From: Paenibacillus dendritiformis
GTDB lineage: Bacteria; Bacillota; Bacilli; Paenibacillales; Paenibacillaceae
Assembly: GCF_021654795.1 (NCBI RefSeq)
Contig: NZ_AP025344.1
Span: forward strand, 4,836,501 to 4,900,500
Direction: 5' to 3'
DNA: 64,000 bases
Shown: one piece after another, positions 1 to 9,110 of the stretch
Layout of the letters: each line of letters begins with the position of its first letter
Numbering within the stretch: position 1 is the stretch's first letter
Translations under genes and position numbers: made by a program
The notes under the pieces: generated by a model
Told to the model about the DNA's origin: nothing
The model's database searches: none
The model's input: the letters and a program-made list of their open reading frames with translations, nothing else

Positions 1-1149
1 GAAATCCATCATTTCGATAACCGGCTTGTCCACCACTTCCGTCTTTTTCACTTCATCCAATTCCGCGACGGTCGCCGGAAGAACCTTGCCGCCCTCCGAA
101 CGCGCCTTCTGCGCTTCCGTTCCGGACAGCCACTTCATCAGCTCGTACGCTTCCTTCTTATGCTTGCCGTTCGCATTCATCGCCCAGCCCGCCGCGGCAA
201 TGATGCTTGCGCGCTCGCCGTCAGGACCTGCCGGAATCAAGGCCGATCCATACTGCACGTCTGATTTGTCCAGGTCGGTCTTCACCCAGCGGCCGGTAAT
301 CATCATCGCCAGCTTGTCCGTCATGAACATAGAGGAGTCTCCGCCCATCGTCTCGGTATCCTGCGGCGTCGGCGACACGCGATCATCGCCCTTGGATAGG
401 GCGATATAGCTCTCCATCGCGGCGATCGTCTTGTCGCTGTTCATGTAGCCTTCCGCCTTCGTTCCATCCTCGTTCCCGATGTCCGCACCATGCAGCCACA
501 GATAGATGTAGATCGGATATTCCCATTTGGTCGCATTGAAGCCGAATTCTTTGATTTTGCCTTTATCGTCTTTTTTCGTTAACTGCTTCGCGGCATTGAT
601 CATGTCATCCCATGTCCAGTCGTTCGTCGGGTATGGAATGTTCGCTTCGTCGAACATGCGCTTGTTGTACCAGAGCGCCAGCGGGTTGAAATCCTTCGGC
701 AAATAGTACAGCTTGCCGTCGATCTTCCCCATGCTCAACAAATCCGGCTGGAAGATATCCGCATTGAAGGCGCTGTCACTCTGGATGTACTCGTCCAGCG
801 GCTCAACGACGCCCTTGTCCACATATTTGAAGTAATCGCCTTCCCCAATCAGAAATACGTCCGGCGCTTGCCCCGAAGCCAGCGAGGTCGTTAGTTTGGT
901 GGCATAGCCGTCGCCCGGCACCGGCTCGAACGTAACCTTGATGTTCGGATGGGTGTTGTTGAATTCCTCGGCAAGCTTCGCTTCCACCGAATCGCCGCTT
1001 AATTCGCCCCAGGTCGTGAACTTCAGTTCGACGACATCCGCGGCCTTGCCTCCGTCCGCTCCTTGGGTGGAATTCCCGCCTGACGAGCAGGCGCTTGCCA
1101 ACAGGCTTACAATCAGAGTAAGTACGAGAGCTGCAGACCATTTTTTCAT
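1..1149 (-). CDS. Sugar ABC transporter substrate-binding lipoprotein (3' end outside window)
   Basis: This is an extracellular solute-binding protein (family 1) that would deliver a sugar to a membrane ABC permease. The ATG at 1149 follows GGGAGG on the minus strand. The protein opens with a basic/hydrophobic signal and a lipobox (LLASAC) with lipidation Cys21, then a Ser/Gly-rich linker. The body has typical MalE-like segments such as LKFTTWG near the N-terminus and PKDFNPLALWYNKRMFDEA in the middle. At least 383 residues are present and the frame is still open at base 1, so only the last few dozen residues are missing. It lies 48 bp downstream of the GH65 phosphorylase on the same strand, so its ligand is probably the disaccharide that enzyme cleaves. 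The permeases presumably lie beyond the window edge. Confidence 0.9.
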   Translation of the reverse strand, partial: MKKWSAALVLTLIVSLLASACSSGGNSTQGADGGKAADVVELKFTTWGELSGDSVEAKLAEEFNNTHPNIKVTFEPVPGDGYATKLTTSLASGQAPDVFLIGEGDYFKYVDKGVVEPLDEYIQSDSAFNADIFQPDLLSMGKIDGKLYYLPKDFNPLALWYNKRMFDEANIPYPTNDWTWDDMINAAKQLTKKDDKGKIKEFGFNATKWEYPIYIYLWLHGADIGNEDGTKAEGYMNSDKTIAAMESYIALSKGDDRVSPTPQDTETMGGDSSMFMTDKLAMMITGRWVKTDLDKSDVQYGSALIPAGPDGERASIIAAAGWAMNANGKHKKEAYELMKWLSGTEAQKARSEGGKVLPATVAELDEVKKTEVVDKPVIEMMDF

Positions 1150-1197
1150 TTCTGTGACCTCCCTAGTCATGACAAGGAATATGTTGATGATGCAACC

Positions 1198-3531
1198 TTA
1201 TAAATGAATTTCAAGCCGGTTGAGAAAGCTCTTTTCCATGCCGCGGATGACCAGTGTCAGTTCCTCATTTGCGTCGGTGGAGACCCGCAGCGCATCATGC
1301 GTAATGTCCACATTCAAGCGCGCATTCTTCCAGTACAGCGGGAAGGTTAGGCGCTCCCACTCCTGCGGCAGCCTCGGATTCAGATGGAGCGCGCCGTCGA
1401 GCATCCGAATGCCGGCGAAGCCCATCACGACGCATTGCCACACCCCGCCCAGCGAAGCGGAATGAATGCCCGCATCGGAGGAGTGCATATGGGGGCCCAG
1501 GTCAATCTCGGCCGCCTTGCGGAACAGCTTATAGGCAAGCCGGCTGTCCTCGAAATCGTTAGCCAAAATGCAGTGCGTGGAATACGAGAGCGAAGAGTCG
1601 TGCAGCGTCTTCGGCTCATAATAATTGTAATTGGCGCGCTTCAAATGGGCGGAAAATCTATGTTCCAGCAAGTAGAACAGCATCATGATGTCCGCCTGCT
1701 TCGACACTTGAATCTCATTGACCTGATCCAGATTGTAATCTTCGAACAGCGTGCCGACCTTCTGCTGCGCCTTGTATTTCGCCAGATCGATGACTTGCTT
1801 CTGCAAATACGTATCGTCCTGCGGAATGACGCCGTCTTCGTTCGGCTGCGGCAAATAGATTCGCCCGATCTTCTGCTTCCAGTCCGCATAGGCGCTATCC
1901 AGATCGAGCCGCTCATTCAGGCCCCGGAACAACTCCGGATGCTCCCGCTTCACGAGTTCGCAGTATCGTATCGCCAATTCCATATTGAAGTGAGCCATAT
2001 AGTTCGTAAACGCGTTGTTGTTGACATGCTCCTTGTACTCATCCGGCCCTATCACTTCATTTATCTCATAGCGGGCGAGCGCTTCATTCCATTCCAGACG
2101 GCTGGCCCAGAATTTCGCCGTATCCAAAATCATCTCGTAGCCGCAGCGTTCCATAAAGTCCCGGTCGCCGGTCGCCTGGTAATAATGCCAGACGGCGTAT
2201 GCGATATCCGAGGTGATATGCTGCTCGATGAAGCCGGACCATATCTTCGTCTGCTTCCCGGTCACGATGTCCACGGCGCCCCATACCGGCGTCACCTCCC
2301 CGTCGGTCGGCCACGCGGCCTCCCATGGATACATTGCGCCTTCGTAGCCGTTCTCCTTCGCTTTGCGCCGTGCGCCCTCCAGCCCCTGATAACGGTATTC
2401 GAGCAGCTTGCGCGCCACATCCGGATCGCTGTAAATATAGAACGGCAGAATGAAAATCTCCGTGTCCCAGAACGAATGCCCCTTATACCCTTCGCCGCTC
2501 AATCCCTTCGCCCCGATGCCCATCCGGTTGTCGTGCGCCGGAGTCATGGCTACGAGATGATAGACCGCGAAGCGGAGCGCCAGCAGGTCGAACTCATGCT
2601 TCGATTCAATCCGGAATCGGTACTTGTCCCACACCTCGGCCCAGGCTTGCCGGTGGCGCTCGAACAAGGCGTCATACCCCGCGGCAAGCGCCTGCCCGAT
2701 CTCTTCGCGGGCTTGCTCCCGCATGACGGACAAATCATAACCCGCCGCATGCCCGGCATCTCTGCTCGTGTGAACGCTCGCCAGCTTCTGCAGTTCGAAG
2801 GTGAGGCCGGCAGGGATTTCGCATGCGTACTCCATCGCCATTTTGCGGCGTTCGATCTCCATCTTGGGCTCGATAGGGAGCGGCCGGCCCTCCAGGCTGA
2901 AGCGGTGAGCCGCATGGAGGACGAAGTCCACCTTCGATTCGGTCGTCGTCTGGATCAATTGCATTACCGTCTTATCGAAGATGCGCTTCTCCCCTTCATG
3001 GAAATGCTGACTGCCCGAATTGCCGAGCTGGGCGTCGATGCCGGATGCGATGCGGAGCGAAATATCCTCATCAAGCGGCGTCAATTCCAGCTTCATCCCG
3101 ATAAGGTGAAGGTTGTCGAGCGAGACGAAGCGGCGAAAGGCAAAGCGCACCCGCTTGCCTGCCCGGTTCTCCCAGACGAACGAACGGGTCAGCTCGGCAT
3201 CGCGCATATTCAGGCTGCGGGCGTATTCCGCCGTCTTGCCCGTGTCGAGGCTGAAGCGCTCGCCATCGATATAGATATCGAGCCGGGTAACGTCGGCCGC
3301 ATTCGGGAGCTCGGTCACCTCGAACTCGTCGAACCGGTTGAATGTTCCGTTGACGAACAGATTGCGGGTCTGGCCGATGTATGCTTCCTCCGTCGCGGAA
3401 CGCAGCCCCATATAGCCGTTCCCCAGCGACATAATCGATTCGCACTTGCCTTGAGCCAGCGGGTTGAATTCCATCTCGGTGAAGCTCCATTGCTTCATGT
3501 CCGGTTGCGATGTGTTGCGGTACGCAAGCAT
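1198..3531 (-). CDS. Glycoside hydrolase family 65 disaccharide phosphorylase
   Basis: The product (777 aa) is a cytoplasmic GH65 enzyme that cleaves an alpha-glucosidic disaccharide with phosphate, giving beta-glucose 1-phosphate and a sugar. It has the three family parts in order: an N-terminal beta-sandwich, the (alpha/alpha)6 barrel and a C-terminal beta jelly roll. The general acid is Glu498 in the motif GPDEY. The segment HDSSLSYS near residue 640 corresponds to the phosphate-binding loop. Length is normal. The ATG at 3531 follows GAGGAGAG at good spacing. Maltose, kojibiose, nigerose or trehalose could be the substrate, and sequence reading alone does not separate them. The adjoining binding protein and LacI regulator indicate an inducible uptake-and-phosphorolysis unit. 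Confidence 0.9.
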   Translation of the reverse strand: MLAYRNTSQPDMKQWSFTEMEFNPLAQGKCESIMSLGNGYMGLRSATEEAYIGQTRNLFVNGTFNRFDEFEVTELPNAADVTRLDIYIDGERFSLDTGKTAEYARSLNMRDAELTRSFVWENRAGKRVRFAFRRFVSLDNLHLIGMKLELTPLDEDISLRIASGIDAQLGNSGSQHFHEGEKRIFDKTVMQLIQTTTESKVDFVLHAAHRFSLEGRPLPIEPKMEIERRKMAMEYACEIPAGLTFELQKLASVHTSRDAGHAAGYDLSVMREQAREEIGQALAAGYDALFERHRQAWAEVWDKYRFRIESKHEFDLLALRFAVYHLVAMTPAHDNRMGIGAKGLSGEGYKGHSFWDTEIFILPFYIYSDPDVARKLLEYRYQGLEGARRKAKENGYEGAMYPWEAAWPTDGEVTPVWGAVDIVTGKQTKIWSGFIEQHITSDIAYAVWHYYQATGDRDFMERCGYEMILDTAKFWASRLEWNEALARYEINEVIGPDEYKEHVNNNAFTNYMAHFNMELAIRYCELVKREHPELFRGLNERLDLDSAYADWKQKIGRIYLPQPNEDGVIPQDDTYLQKQVIDLAKYKAQQKVGTLFEDYNLDQVNEIQVSKQADIMMLFYLLEHRFSAHLKRANYNYYEPKTLHDSSLSYSTHCILANDFEDSRLAYKLFRKAAEIDLGPHMHSSDAGIHSASLGGVWQCVVMGFAGIRMLDGALHLNPRLPQEWERLTFPLYWKNARLNVDITHDALRVSTDANEELTLVIRGMEKSFLNRLEIHL

Positions 3532-3581
3532 TGTCTTCTCTCCTCGTTGTAATCTCTATTATGTCGGTGTCAGATTGCAGC

Positions 3582-3664
3582 CGAAATCGTTTTCGATAGC
3601 AGATAAAAAAATCGAAATCGTTTTCGATTTCGTGAAAAATAATAAGCTTGCAGAAAGCGCTTTC
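3582..3664. promoter_or_regulatory. Two identical LacI-type operators plus a cre-like palindrome
   Basis: The 16-mer CGAAATCGTTTTCGAT occurs at 3582-3597 and exactly again at 3613-3628. The centres are 31 bp apart, about three helical turns. A third palindrome, GAAAGCGCTTTC, lies at 3653-3664 and resembles a CcpA cre or LacI half-site pair. They sit between the lacI-type gene and the GH65 gene, so they probably mediate substrate-responsive and glucose-responsive control. Palindromes with a central CG are typical of LacI-family operators. Regulator assignment is inferred from position. Confidence 0.75.
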
Positions 3665-3671
3665 GGGTCGA

Positions 3672-4682
3672 TTATAGCATCCTTACCGATTCTCTGTCAA
3701 TTCGCTCATATGAAATGGTGATATGTTTTCCCCGCTCCTTGTGTTCGATAATTTGCACGGCGTGGTCGAAGGCTGCCATCGCAATGCCTTTGAAATTTTG
3801 GCGGATTGTCGTCAGCCGCGGTGTCGTATAGTCCGACAGCACAATATCATCGAAGCCAATGACGGACAGATCTTCCGGAATGCGGATGCCCAATTCGCGG
3901 CAGCGCTTCATAAATCCGATAGCCATCAAGTCGCTCGCGCAAAATACCGCCGTCATCTCCGGATTCTCCTTCACGTAACGATCGGCGATATCGTAAGCCA
4001 TGCCCTCGGAATAATCCGCATGGACTACCGATGCCGGATCGTACGGGATTGCCTTGGCCTCCAGTGCCTGGACGTAGCCTTCATGCCGCTGCTTGCTGAC
4101 GACAGCGAAGTCATGGCCGTTGATCATGCCGATCCGCCGGTGCCCGCAATCGATCAAATGCTGTACCGCATGCCGGGCCGCCTTCACATTATCCGTCATT
4201 ATCGAGCCCGTATACTCTCCCACGATATCCGCATCGATGACGACACAAGGGAAATTGCTGTCCACAATTTCAAGGAAGTAGGGGTCTGTCGTCTTCAGAC
4301 CGGTAATGATCGCGCCGGACAGCTTATGCTCCTTGCAAAATTGCCAATATGACTTGTCCTGCTGCTCCGATAAACTGCGCGTATAGATGACGACCTCATA
4401 CTTATAGTTCATCGCTGCTTCGTAGATACCGCTCATAATTTGAAAAATGACGCCGTCCTTGCCGCTGGAGCGCTCGAAGTTGGAGAAGATCAGTGCAATC
4501 GATTTCGTTACCTTTTGCTTTAAATTTTTGGCCACCATATTCGGGGAATAGTTCAATTCCTCCACGGCCTTCATCACTTTCTTCTTCGTTTCCTCGCTAA
4601 CGTCGGAATATCCGTTCAATGTTTTCGATACGACGGTCACCGATACGTTCGCATGCCTTGCCACATCTTTAATTGACACCAC
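3672..4682 (-). CDS. LacI-family transcriptional regulator
   Basis: The 336-residue protein starts with the LacI helix-turn-helix and hinge (VSIKDVARHANVSVTVVSKTLNG), followed by a periplasmic-binding-protein-like sugar sensor domain (INGHDF, AVFCASDLMAIGF, VIGFDD segments). It sits immediately upstream of the GH65 phosphorylase on the same strand. The paired operators lie between the two genes, so it is very likely the repressor of the phosphorylase/ABC unit. The inducer is probably the disaccharide or a derivative. Length is normal for the family and no damage is seen. Confidence 0.93.
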   Translation of the reverse strand: MVSIKDVARHANVSVTVVSKTLNGYSDVSEETKKKVMKAVEELNYSPNMVAKNLKQKVTKSIALIFSNFERSSGKDGVIFQIMSGIYEAAMNYKYEVVIYTRSLSEQQDKSYWQFCKEHKLSGAIITGLKTTDPYFLEIVDSNFPCVVIDADIVGEYTGSIMTDNVKAARHAVQHLIDCGHRRIGMINGHDFAVVSKQRHEGYVQALEAKAIPYDPASVVHADYSEGMAYDIADRYVKENPEMTAVFCASDLMAIGFMKRCRELGIRIPEDLSVIGFDDIVLSDYTTPRLTTIRQNFKGIAMAAFDHAVQIIEHKERGKHITISYERIDRESVRML

Positions 4683-4792
4683 GTTATCACCCAGTCTCCT
4701 GTTCCTTCATAGTTCCGCCGCCAAGCGGCATTCCTATATCATATCGTAAAAAGGTATGCGCTGCCATTGAAAATCTCCAAGCTGCCTGATGA

Positions 4793-5719
4793 TCAATTCA
4801 CCGATGTTCCGTTCGACTTAGGCTCAAGCAGCATCGTTTCCTTCACACATTCAAGCTGTGCGGCATCAAGTCCTGTGATGCGGCTAATGAAGGTCGTCTC
4901 CAGCCCTTCCTTCAGCATGTTTCGTGCCGTTTGATATATTCCTTGTTCAATACCCTGCTCGATCCCTTCCTGGAACCCGGCCGTATGCGCATCCTGCAGG
5001 AGGCTGGCGCGATCATGCAAGGCCTTTTCCCGCAGGGCATAGCGCCGGCGCGTCTCCGCGTCGCTAGCCAAGCGGGCTAGACGGTCCTCGGCTTCCTTGA
5101 ATACCTTATCCAACATCATCAACTCCTCCAATTGTTCGGCAGTGGCCTTCTGTTCCAAAAACCGCAGCCAGCGATGCAGCGGATCATGGAGGTCAAAGGG
5201 CAACTGCCGGAATTTCGGGCATTCGATAAAATGGAGCTCCAAAATATCTGTCAGCATATAGTGGCGATCATCGTCTTCATATAAATGAAAGGTGCTGTGA
5301 TATTTTTCTAGCGGAAGATAGTAGTGGTCGAGAATATTGATTCCAATGGAGCGCTGCATGCGATCATAAGGTTCGCCATAGTGAAGCGACTCGGTCAGCA
5401 GCTTGCCCACATAGAACAGGCTCCGGTAATCCATACGCACAAAGCGGCGCACTTGCATTTCGACATTCACTTTTTCGCGGCCATCGACTTCGCATAATAT
5501 ATCGAGAACGGCTTCCTTATCTTCTATTATCTCCCGGGCGAGCTTCGTATCCTCCAGTATCGACACATCGGTGATCTGGGGAGCGCCTTCACGGCGGAGT
5601 ATCGCATTGAGCAAGCTTATTAGAAGCGGCTTCCCTTCCTCCTCGCCAAACAACCGTTTGAACAAAAAATCGTTTTTCGGATTAAGTCTTTCCGTTTGCC
5701 GTCTATTGGCGACTCTCAC
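4793..5719 (-). CDS. Rpn-family nuclease / PD-(D/E)XK transposase-like protein
   Basis: This 308-residue protein belongs to the Rpn (recombination-promoting nuclease, formerly transposase_31) family. The nuclease core is visible as NPKNDFLFKRLFG near residue 13, Asp73 in VLDILCEV and the E-x-Q signature Glu87/Gln89 in VNVEMQ. The C-terminal third ends in the family's repeated GIEQG segment followed by an ARNML helix. GTG at 5719 is supported by GAGGAGG seven bases upstream. Relatives are multicopy and mobile-element-like in many genomes. E. coli RpnA is a DNA nuclease that promotes RecA-independent recombination. Here no flanking terminal repeats were found. Confidence 0.85.
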   Translation of the reverse strand: MRVANRRQTERLNPKNDFLFKRLFGEEEGKPLLISLLNAILRREGAPQITDVSILEDTKLAREIIEDKEAVLDILCEVDGREKVNVEMQVRRFVRMDYRSLFYVGKLLTESLHYGEPYDRMQRSIGINILDHYYLPLEKYHSTFHLYEDDDRHYMLTDILELHFIECPKFRQLPFDLHDPLHRWLRFLEQKATAEQLEELMMLDKVFKEAEDRLARLASDAETRRRYALREKALHDRASLLQDAHTAGFQEGIEQGIEQGIYQTARNMLKEGLETTFISRITGLDAAQLECVKETMLLEPKSNGTSVN

Positions 5720-5777
5720 CTGATTTCCTCCTCATTGTATCATATTTGACTGCTCTTTCCATGCAAATCCAAACATG

Positions 5778-5835
5778 TAAAAAGCACGCGCTATCCACAT
5801 CTCCTGGTTATGAGGAGACGCGGACAACGCGTGCT
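5778..5835 (-). terminator. Nested hairpin with T tract upstream of the Rpn gene
   Basis: On the minus strand an 8-bp outer stem (arms 5828-5835 and 5783-5790, AGCACGCG/CGCGTGCT) encloses a second perfect 6-bp hairpin (5800-5818). The outer stem is followed by five Ts. It lies about 60 bp before the Rpn start, so it could be a terminator of something upstream or an attenuator for that gene. An open frame across it lacks a convincing start and was not called. Function is uncertain. Confidence 0.45.
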
Positions 5836-6076
5836 TCGCGATTGTCGTTCGGGCTATGATGTTTATTTCAAACGCCGTTGTCTTATCCGGTTTATATTTC
5901 CAGTATAACACATATAAGGGCGTTAAGGCGATTCCCAATATAACCGAATTCGTATACAGCCCTGTAAAATAAATCCTTGTCGTTCGCGCAAGATTGGCCG
6001 CATAATGGTAGGTAAAGTCTCAATTCATGTTCAAATGGGTCGGCTTTCATCACCGAGAAGGTTGCTTGAACCTGAG

Positions 6077-6199
6077 GCTTATGCTTCCGAAGCGGCTTTT
6101 GCTGCGCAAACCTTGTAAGGAGTAGGAGCAGCGCAGTGTAGCAAGACTACATGAGCAGCTAAAATGTTTCCGCAGGAAACATACTTCGGAAGCATAAGC
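6077..6199. repeat. 123-bp cloverleaf-like inverted-repeat element
   Basis: A perfect 16-bp inverted repeat closes the element (GCTTATGCTTCCGAAG at 6077-6092, its complement at 6184-6199). Inside are further stems. CTGCGC near 6103 pairs with GCGCAG near 6140, TGTAG/CTACA forms a small hairpin just after it, and ATGTTTCC-GCA-GGAAACAT is a perfect 8-bp hairpin directly before the closing arm. No open frame of note spans it. Such a multi-stem design suggests a structured RNA or a small non-autonomous mobile repeat. Only one copy is in this window. Confidence 0.65.
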
Positions 6200-6311
6200 T
6201 CTTCGAGAGTGAATCCAAGATTCGATGCCGAGTTACTTCCTGACTCGCTTCGCGATCAAAAGCGGACTTTTTGAACTACCTAAAAGCGCTTCCAGGAAGG
6301 AGTTTCTCTCC

Positions 6312-7505
6312 ATGCGGATATGGCATGATTTCAATGTGTTTGTCAAAATTCCGGGAGCTTGGCTGCTCGTGCTCACCCTTTTCCTGTACGGAATCGGTAC
6401 CGGGATTCTCGCTCCGATGAACGCGGTCTATTTGCAGGAATCGGTGCATCTGGGCAAAATCGAGATCGTCTCGATTTTCGCCATCTCGCTCTTCTCCAAT
6501 ATGGTGCTGACGATTACGGTCGGCATCGTAAGCGACCGCATCAAGCGGAAGAAGACGATTCCGATGATCGCTTCCCTGCTGTGCATCGGCGGCCTGCTCA
6601 TCTATATGAAGGCGGACGGCTACGCCACGGCCCTCGTCGGAATGGCGCTCGCTACCGCGCCTTCGGGCATGATTATGGGGCAATTGTTCGCGATGGCGCG
6701 CAATCATTTCACGCGCCTCGCGCCCGGCGTCGTCGAGATCGCGCAGATCTGGCTCCGCGCCACGTACAGCGTCGGCTTCTTCACCGGCCTGCTGCTCGGC
6801 GCCAATCTGTATCTGGCCGCCACGTTCCAGGGCGTCCTGTGGGGCAATCTGGCGGGCTATGCCGCCTTGTTCCTGCTGCTGCTGTTCTACCGGGAGATCA
6901 CGGCCTCGCCGCTGACCGCCAAGAAGTCCGGGGCAGGGGAGCCGTTCTCCCTCATTATGCTGTTCGCCATCCTGCTGCTCTCCTGCGCGGACGCGATCCG
7001 GGGCTTGTATCTCCCGCTCGTCGTGCACGAGCTGTTCCGCGATCCCCGGCTCATGTCCTACATCTGGAGCACGCAAGCCGTCTTCGAGCTGCTGTTCATG
7101 ACGATGGCCGGATACTGGGCGGCCACATACGGGAGCAAGCGGATACTGCTGCTCGGCAGCGGCTTCGCGCTGATGACGTATCTGACGTACAGCATGAGCG
7201 GATCGCTGCCTGTCTTTTTCCTGGTGCAGCCGCTCTATTCCTTCTTTGTCTCGGTGCTGTACGGCGTCGGGATGGGCTATGTGCAGCGCATGTTCATCCA
7301 TCGGGCAGGCTTCGGGGCCAGTCTCTATGTGTTCATCTCGCAAACCGCTTCCTTGATCGGATATTTTCTGCCGCTCCTGATCGAAGGAGTCTCGCCAACG
7401 ATTTTCTGGATTCCGTCGCTGCTTATCGCCGCCTCGATGGGACTGATGATCAAGGTGCTGTATACGGATCGGAGGCTGAACCGGGGGCAGCAGCTCACGA
7501 TGTAA
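6312..7505 (+). CDS. MFS transporter, sugar-efflux-like
   Basis: A 397-residue membrane protein with about twelve hydrophobic segments and an MFS signature loop after helix 2 (GIVSDRIKRKK). The nearest style is the SetB/sugar-efflux branch, but the substrate cannot be read from sequence. ATG at 6312 is chosen over an upstream in-frame start because AGGAAGGAG lies just ahead and the protein then begins with a normal short cytoplasmic tail. The folded 123-bp element sits about 110 bp upstream of the start and may be in its 5' UTR. Confidence 0.85.
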   Translation: MRIWHDFNVFVKIPGAWLLVLTLFLYGIGTGILAPMNAVYLQESVHLGKIEIVSIFAISLFSNMVLTITVGIVSDRIKRKKTIPMIASLLCIGGLLIYMKADGYATALVGMALATAPSGMIMGQLFAMARNHFTRLAPGVVEIAQIWLRATYSVGFFTGLLLGANLYLAATFQGVLWGNLAGYAALFLLLLFYREITASPLTAKKSGAGEPFSLIMLFAILLLSCADAIRGLYLPLVVHELFRDPRLMSYIWSTQAVFELLFMTMAGYWAATYGSKRILLLGSGFALMTYLTYSMSGSLPVFFLVQPLYSFFVSVLYGVGMGYVQRMFIHRAGFGASLYVFISQTASLIGYFLPLLIEGVSPTIFWIPSLLIAASMGLMIKVLYTDRRLNRGQQLTM

Positions 7506-7569
7506 CCACGGAAAAAGGAGGGCCCGATACCGCAAGCAGGGAGCTCGCCGGCTTCCGGATACAACCGCT

Positions 7570-7941
7570 TTAACTCATCTCCCGCCACCGGTTGGTCAAA
7601 AAACGCTGCAGGACGACAGCCTGATTGTGCTGCTCGTCTTTGGCGGCGTACAGCAGGGTCACATCGCTCTCCCGCACCCAGGAGATCAATTGCCGGATAT
7701 CGGCCTGTATCGCGGCGCTTGTCAATTCGGCTTCATACCGCCGCTGGAATTCCGGGAATTTCGAAGGAGCATGGTTGAACCATTTGCGCAGCTCGGCGCT
7801 TGGAGCAATGTCTTTCATCCAAGCCGTCAGCTGTGCGTTTTCTTGCGACATTCCCCGCGGCCAGATCCGATCCACCAGGACGCGGATGCCGTCGCTGCCG
7901 TCTGCCTGCTCATAGATCCGTTTGATTTTGAATGTATGCAT
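7570..7941 (-). CDS. DUF488 family protein
   Basis: The product (123 aa) matches the DUF488/YeaO family: KRIYEQADGSDGIRVLVDRIWPRGMS near the N-terminus is the hallmark, with the conserved Arg/Asp/Trp cluster, and LLYAAKDEQHNQAVVLQRFL near the C-terminus. These small cytoplasmic proteins have no settled function. ATG at 7941 has GGAGG at nine bases, which is better placed than the TTG two codons upstream. It is convergent with the MFS gene, 64 bp apart, and stands alone. Confidence 0.88.
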   Translation of the reverse strand: MHTFKIKRIYEQADGSDGIRVLVDRIWPRGMSQENAQLTAWMKDIAPSAELRKWFNHAPSKFPEFQRRYEAELTSAAIQADIRQLISWVRESDVTLLYAAKDEQHNQAVVLQRFLTNRWREMS

Positions 7942-8159
7942 GACCAACTTCCTCCCTGTATGAACCTAATCGGGTGATTCAATAATCCGATCCGAATACC
8001 TGATGCCAGCTTCGTTATCTAACCAGTAAAAGGGATGAAAAATGAGGAGGGGCAAGACGGGACAGCGGCGAATGGCGGAGGCGGGACAACGGGGAGATGT
8101 GACGAATGCGGGGCGTAGAGACGGCCGCAGACGGGCGGCGGAAGAGGGGATTGCATCGA

Positions 8160-8515
8160 ATCCTGCATATATCAGGCTGTTGAGAAAGAAGTTTTGAGTA
8201 GGAAAATGGATATTTCCACCATCCTGAAAACTGCACCATTTCCCTAGACACGCCCATCCGGCAGGCGAAATCCTGCAAACTCCACGATTTTTCCAGGCAC
8301 GCCGATTCGGTAAGCGAAATCCTGCAGAAATACAGCAATTCGATATGGACGACTATTCCAGAAAGGGAATCCTGCAAAATTACAGGAATTTCCCCCGTTT
8401 CGCTTCGGTTTGAAGCAAAAGGGCCTAAAATGATGTAGATTTGCAGCAATTCCTCGGGATGGGGACTCATTAAGCCGAAATTCCTGTAAAATAGCAGCAA
8501 TTTCCTCCGCACGTC
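8160..8515 (-). repeat. Composite repeat family A, hairpin block copy 1
   Basis: On the minus strand this block carries several spaced units of the type AATTGCTG...CAGGAATT and ends in a short head sequence containing CTCAACAGCCTGAT. It closely matches the blocks at 8735-9110 and 31680-31945; about five of every six bases agree by eye. Open frames run through it on both strands, but the same repeat is read in different frames elsewhere, so it is treated as non-coding. Confidence 0.8.
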
Positions 8516-8520
8516 CAAGC

Positions 8521-8680
8521 CCCAGGAGGCAACGATGCTTCCAGCAGGCCGGATAATGCTTCCAGCAGGCCGATAGTGCTTCCAGCAGGCTGATAATGCT
8601 TCAGGAAGGCGATGATGCCCCCAGCATCCGACGCGGTCGGTTGGATCCCGTAAAATCAGGCCATTGAGTAGTCTATGGGA
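8521..8680 (-). repeat. About 20-bp tandem array plus head of family A repeat
   Basis: Five degenerate units (plus-strand form TAATGCTTCCAGCAGGCCGA) run from 8530 to about 8620. They are homologous, on the opposite strand, to the array at 31519-31672. Beyond them, 8638-8680 is a head sequence (minus strand CTCAATGGCCTGATTTTACG) that also precedes the 31.5-kb array. Head, array and hairpin block therefore occur in the same order and polarity at both loci. Confidence 0.75.
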
Positions 8681-8734
8681 CTTTTCACCTGTGATGGGGA
8701 TCTCTTCTCCCGGTAGAAAAAATCGATTTAAAAC

Positions 8735-9110
8735 GCTCTAAGAGCCAAAGTTTGGATGAGGAAAATGGACCTTCTCCACCCCTTCGCAAAAAACAGGGGG
8801 GGTTCAACGGCCTGAAAACTGTACCATTTCTCTAGACACGCCTATCCGGCAGGCGAAATCCGCAAAACTGCACGATTTCTTTCAGATACGCCTATTCGGT
8901 AAGCGAAATCCTGCATAAATACAGCAATTCGATATGGACGACTTTCCCAGAAAGGGAATCCTGCAAAACTGCAGGAATTTCACCCGTTTCGCTTCGGCTT
9001 GAAGCAAAAGGGCCTAAAATGATGTAGATTTGCAGCAATTCCTCGGGATGTGGACTCATTTAGCTGAAATTCCTGTAAAATAGCAGCAATTCCCTCAACA
9101 CGCCCCTGAA
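8735..9110 (-). repeat. Composite repeat family A, hairpin block copy 2
   Basis: A second minus-strand copy of the family A block, placed directly after copy 1 so that two elements lie in tandem. It carries a small extra segment (about 8785-8812) absent from copy 1. The rest of the stretch 9110-9301, up to the treR stop, shows nothing recognisable. Confidence 0.78.

Noticed and set aside
1384..3552. 722-codon open frame opposite the GH65 gene
   Set aside because: It is antisense to an intact enzyme, has no ribosome site, and its Arg/Leu/His-rich composition is typical of GC-rich shadow frames. The same holds for long frames opposite the radical SAM, recQ and serine hydrolase genes.
5732..6022. 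Membrane-like frame upstream of the Rpn gene
   Set aside because: The open frame reads partly like protein, but it has only a TTG start without ribosome site and its end is the nested hairpin. I kept the hairpin and not the gene.
8015..8518. 167-codon frame in the family A repeat
   Set aside because: Other copies of the repeat are read in different frames and strands, with no consistent start or ribosome site. The conservation is at DNA level.
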